This document shows, in pieces, positions 12,349 to 14,966 of a DNA stretch of 14,966 nt (positions are counted from its first letter, which is position 1; each line of letters opens with the position of its first letter). Source of the DNA: Candidatus Neomicrothrix sp. UBA2110 (lineage in GTDB: Bacteria > Actinomycetota > Acidimicrobiia > Acidimicrobiales > Poriferisodalaceae); NCBI GenBank assembly GCA_002331465.1, contig DCYM01000024.1, positions 1-14,966 of the forward strand, given 5' to 3'. The notes beneath the pieces were generated by a model. It was not told the origin of the DNA. It searched no databases and saw nothing but the letters and a program-made list of their open reading frames with translations. The translations under genes were made by a program, and so were the position numbers.

Positions 12349-14010
12349 ATGAAAACCGATATTGATCTGGATTACGAGGTCATTGTCGTAGGAGCAGGCG
12401 TAGCGGGCATCTATCAGATCAAGCGCCTCAAAGACATGGGCATCACAGCGACTGTTTTGGAAGCCGACCCGGACCTCGGCGGCACTTGGTACAACAATCG
12501 ATACCCAGGAGCGCGGTTTGATTCAGAGAGCTACACCTACGGCTATTCATTTTCTCAAGAGCTCTTAGATGAGTGGCATTGGAAAGAAATGTTTTCCGCT
12601 CAACCCGAAAACCTTGAATATTTGAACTTCGTCGCTGACAAGTTCGATCTGCGCCAACATATGCAGTTCAACTGTCGTGTCCAATCCACCATCTTCGACG
12701 AAGATCGCCAGGTCTGGAACGTAACCGTCTCCGACGGTCGTGAACTCACCTGCCGCTTCGTAGTACTTGCTCTGGGCCTGTTGTCTCAGCCCACCATGCC
12801 GCGCATGGAAGGCGTTGAAGACTTCAAAGGCCGTTCATGGCATACCTACAGCTGGCCGCACGAACATGTCGATCTCAGCGATCAACGAGTCGCCGTTATC
12901 GGTACAGGCGCGACTGCCATACAGGTAATCGGCGAAATAGCGGACAAAGTGGGAGAACTCACAGTCTTTCAACGTCGACCGAATTGGGTCGCTCCACTCA
13001 ACAACAGCGAAATTAGCGCGGAACAAATGACAGAAATCCGTGAACGCTACGACGAAATATTTGAAACCTGTGCCCGAACTCCGGGCGGTTTCGAACACGA
13101 ACCGGACCGACGCGGATTTTATGAAGTGACACCCGAAGAACGTTATGAGCTCTGGGACCGACTCTACGACGAACCTGGATTTAGTATTTGGCTGAGGAAT
13201 TTTCGCGAAATCTTTACCGACGAAGAAGCCAACGCCGAACTTTCCGAGTACGTAGCCCAACGAATCCGTGGTCGCGTTCATGACCCAGTCGTCGCGGAAA
13301 AGCTCGTACCCAAAGACCACGGCTTCGGCGTCCAACGTGTACCTATGGAAACTGGCTACCTTGAGGCCTACAACCGAGAAAACGTTCACTTAGTCGATAT
13401 CAACGAAACGCCGTTGGAGCGCGTGACCGAAACGGGGATCCGCACCACGGAACGAGACTACGACTTTGACATCATCGTGTATGCAACTGGGTTTGACGCC
13501 ATAACAGGGTCATTCGATCACATCGATATACGAGGTCGAGACGGTCTCACACTCAGAGAAAAGTGGTTCGATAATCCTTCGACTTTCCTCGGAATGCTGG
13601 TGTCTGGGTTCCCTAACTTGCTGATGCCTTCGGGACCGCAGAGCGGATCGGCTTCCACCAACTATCCGCGAGGGATTGAAAACGGAGTGAACTGGTGCAC
13701 AGATTTGCTCGAGTACATGCGGTCCCGCGATCTCCAATACGCCGAAGCGACAGAGGGCGCGGAAGAACGCTGGACGGGTCACGTCGTCAAGATGTACTCC
13801 GTGATGCTGATGCGTAAAGCTCAATCATGGTTTACTGGCTACAACTCCAACGTTGACGGACATGAAGCAGGCAAAGTGCGCTACATGGTGTACAACGGCG
13901 GGACGCCCAAATATGTGGCCACCATCAATGAGGTCGCCGCAAACGACTACGAAGGCATTCGGTTTTCGTTGGACTCCAAGGTGGCTCAAGACGTCATGGC
14001 GGCCGGGTAG
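12349..14010 (+). CDS. type I Baeyer-Villiger monooxygenase (FAD/NADPH-dependent)
   Basis: FAD- and NADPH-dependent enzyme of 553 residues that inserts oxygen next to a ketone, giving an ester or lactone. Both diagnostic fingerprints are present and complete: GGTWYNNRYPGARFD (44-58) matches [AG]GxWxxxx[FY]P[GM]xxxD, and FKGRSWHTYSWP (159-170) matches FxGxxxHxxxW[PD]. The FAD Rossmann motif GAGVAG (15-20), the NADPH motif GTGATA (185-190) and ATGFD in the C-terminal third complete the picture, and length is typical of the cyclohexanone/phenylacetone monooxygenase group. The frame also has ATG 12334, but GAGGA (12336-12340) stands eight bases before ATG 12349, which I prefer. Substrate unknown; steroid or cyclic ketones are common for actinobacterial members. 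No lactonase or ketone-forming dehydrogenase is adjacent. Confidence 0.92.
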   Translation: MKTDIDLDYEVIVVGAGVAGIYQIKRLKDMGITATVLEADPDLGGTWYNNRYPGARFDSESYTYGYSFSQELLDEWHWKEMFSAQPENLEYLNFVADKFDLRQHMQFNCRVQSTIFDEDRQVWNVTVSDGRELTCRFVVLALGLLSQPTMPRMEGVEDFKGRSWHTYSWPHEHVDLSDQRVAVIGTGATAIQVIGEIADKVGELTVFQRRPNWVAPLNNSEISAEQMTEIRERYDEIFETCARTPGGFEHEPDRRGFYEVTPEERYELWDRLYDEPGFSIWLRNFREIFTDEEANAELSEYVAQRIRGRVHDPVVAEKLVPKDHGFGVQRVPMETGYLEAYNRENVHLVDINETPLERVTETGIRTTERDYDFDIIVYATGFDAITGSFDHIDIRGRDGLTLREKWFDNPSTFLGMLVSGFPNLLMPSGPQSGSASTNYPRGIENGVNWCTDLLEYMRSRDLQYAEATEGAEERWTGHVVKMYSVMLMRKAQSWFTGYNSNVDGHEAGKVRYMVYNGGTPKYVATINEVAANDYEGIRFSLDSKVAQDVMAAG

Positions 14011-14091
14011 TTAGACTCGTTACCTCTGAATCACCCCTCCGGGTTGCGACGAGCAACTATGTATGTGCACCGCGAGGAAGCAAGTAACTAC

Positions 14092-14097
14092 TACTTT
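14092..14097 (+). promoter_or_regulatory. -10 element of a probable leaderless promoter (methyltransferase)
   Basis: TACTTT ends seven bases before GTG 14105. An in-frame stop (TAG, 14102-14104) immediately precedes that GTG, and no Shine-Dalgarno sequence lies within reach (the nearest, GAGGAAG at 14074-14080, is 24 bases away). Transcription starting at the GTG explains the arrangement best. Confidence 0.42.
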
Positions 14098-14104
14098 CGT
14101 CTAG

Positions 14105-14872
14105 GTGACAAGTGACTCTCCGGCTGACCATGTTGAGATAAATCGACACCTCTGGAACTCGTACGCTCCAGATTGTTTAGCTAGTGGCGAACGCGCGTGG
14201 GCAAACTCAGAACCACGTTGGGGGATCTACCAGATTGTCGAGTCAGAACTTGGTCTGTTGGAGACCTTCATGGGTGGCGACGTGATCGAACTTGGATGCG
14301 GAACTGGGTACGTTTCGGCCTGGCTAGCTCGCTTGGGGGGTCGCCCAATCGGGATAGATAATTCCCCGCTACAGCTAGCCAACGCCGCGTATTTACAGAA
14401 CCAATTCGGGACTCATTTTCCCTTGGTCCAAGCCAACGCCGAAAGGTTGCCTTTTGTTGACGGGTCGTTTGATTACGCGATTTCTGAATACGGCGCGGCG
14501 ATCTGGTGCGATCCGCACCGGTGGATTCCTGAAGCTGCCAGAGTGTTGCGGAGCGGTGGACGGCTAGTTTTTTTGGGTAACTCGACGCAACTAATGCTCT
14601 GCGTCCCTGATGACGATGGCGCAGCGACAACGGAGTTACTGCGGCCTCAGTTCGGAATGCATCGCTTTGAGTGGGCTGGCGACCCGGGAGTGGAGTTCCA
14701 CCTCTCGCATGGCGAGATGATCAAAGTTCTGCGAACAAGCGGATTCGAGATTGAGGACTTGATTGAGCTTCGTCCGCCGGCACAAGCCGAGGAAAATAGA
14801 TACCCGTTTGTCGACCTGGAGTGGGCTAATCGCTGGCCGGCTGAGGAAGCATGGATTGTGCGTAAGCGTTGA
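14105..14872 (+). CDS. class I SAM-dependent methyltransferase
   Basis: Soluble methyltransferase of 255 residues with a Rossmann-like fold (Methyltransf_11/25 type). Motif I VIELGCGTGYVSAWLA (60-75) binds SAM; Asp85 in PIGIDNSPLQL is the ribose-binding acid of motif II; ANAERLPFVDGSFDYAIS (110-127) carries the adenine-contact region and motif IV; EAARVLRSGGRLVFLG (143-158) is motif VI. The N-terminal RWGIYQIVESELGLL (38-52) is common in actinobacterial members that act on small molecules. The C-terminal half (about 175-250) is the variable substrate cap. GTG 14105 is the first possible start because a stop codon abuts it. It lies 94 bases downstream of the monooxygenase but probably has its own promoter. 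Methyl acceptor unknown. Confidence 0.88.
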   Translation: MTSDSPADHVEINRHLWNSYAPDCLASGERAWANSEPRWGIYQIVESELGLLETFMGGDVIELGCGTGYVSAWLARLGGRPIGIDNSPLQLANAAYLQNQFGTHFPLVQANAERLPFVDGSFDYAISEYGAAIWCDPHRWIPEAARVLRSGGRLVFLGNSTQLMLCVPDDDGAATTELLRPQFGMHRFEWAGDPGVEFHLSHGEMIKVLRTSGFEIEDLIELRPPAQAEENRYPFVDLEWANRWPAEEAWIVRKR

Positions 14873-14876
14873 AACT

Positions 14877-14966
14877 CTAGGAGTCCTCCACAGGTAACGA
14901 CGAAAGCATGTTCAGATTCCGGGCACAGTCGGGACACAAATAGCGACGGTCGGAAACAGTTTCGTT
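14877..14966 (-). CDS. C-terminal end of a zinc-ribbon-like protein (partial, runs off the right edge)
   Basis: On the minus strand a frame open from the window edge reads 29 codons and ends in TAG at 14879-14877. The peptide contains RYLCPDCARNLNMLSS, with a CPDC pair typical of the second half of a Cys4 zinc ribbon; the other two cysteines would lie outside the window. It is convergent with the methyltransferase gene, four bases between stop codons. The alternative frame over this area is antisense to the methyltransferase and looks fortuitous. The short length limits certainty. Confidence 0.5.
   Translation of the reverse strand, partial: NETVSDRRYLCPDCARNLNMLSSLPVEDS

Noticed and set aside
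12835..13389. 184-codon - strand open frame
   Set aside because: It is antisense to the Baeyer-Villiger monooxygenase, whose motifs are beyond doubt. The peptide looks like reverse-complement translation.
1..14966. CRISPR arrays, insertion sequences, attachment sites, rRNA or tRNA genes
   Set aside because: I saw no regularly spaced direct repeats, no transposase or integrase motifs, and no RNA gene hallmarks on either strand.

Overview
The window looks like chromosomal DNA from a free-living, aerobic actinobacterium. An uncultured Acidimicrobiia-type lineage is my best guess. Reasons: base composition slightly above half G+C by eye; two acyl-CoA dehydrogenases, a luciferase-like monooxygenase, a Baeyer-Villiger monooxygenase, an SRPBCC protein and a VOC protein as neighbours; frequent GTG starts; and several genes that appear to be transcribed without a leader. 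The taxonomic call is inference. I see no mobile element, CRISPR array, rRNA or tRNA.

Layout. (1) 31-2825, + strand: a three-gene cell-envelope operon encoding a CotH-kinase lipoprotein, a DUF4956 membrane protein and a VTC-domain (polyphosphate-polymerase type) protein. The last two genes overlap by four bases. (2) 2826-3049: a non-coding stretch dense in inverted repeats. (3) 3050-6694: an SRPBCC protein, a divergently transcribed pair of acyl-CoA dehydrogenases and a 136-residue protein of unknown function. (4) 6695-7040: mostly non-coding, with one possible 34-codon gene and a strong hairpin. (5) 7041-10747, - strand: a luciferase-like flavin oxidoreductase, a 3-hydroxyisobutyrate-dehydrogenase-family enzyme and O-acetylhomoserine sulfhydrylase (metY). 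(6) 10748-11079: the metY leader, which carries a SAM-clan riboswitch with a compact P2 and a downstream hairpin that covers the metY ribosome binding site. (7) 11080-14872, + strand: a small protein, an unusual two-domain VOC protein, a type I Baeyer-Villiger monooxygenase and a SAM-dependent methyltransferase. (8) 14877-14966, - strand: the last 29 codons of a probable zinc-ribbon protein that enters from the right edge.

How the genes fit together. The first operon may be a surface phosphorylation or polyphosphate machine: VTC catalysis inside, DUF4956 in the membrane, CotH kinase outside. The middle and right parts are dominated by acyl-CoA and oxidative catabolism enzymes, which would suit an organism living on lipids, sterols or other hydrophobic organic compounds. 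metY supplies homocysteine for methionine and SAM, and its leader appears to read SAM back to shut off translation.

The two observations most worth following are the metY leader RNA, where aptamer and expression platform can be traced base by base with a nine-base alternative pairing, and the CotH-DUF4956-VTC operon, whose joint biochemical role is to my knowledge not established.
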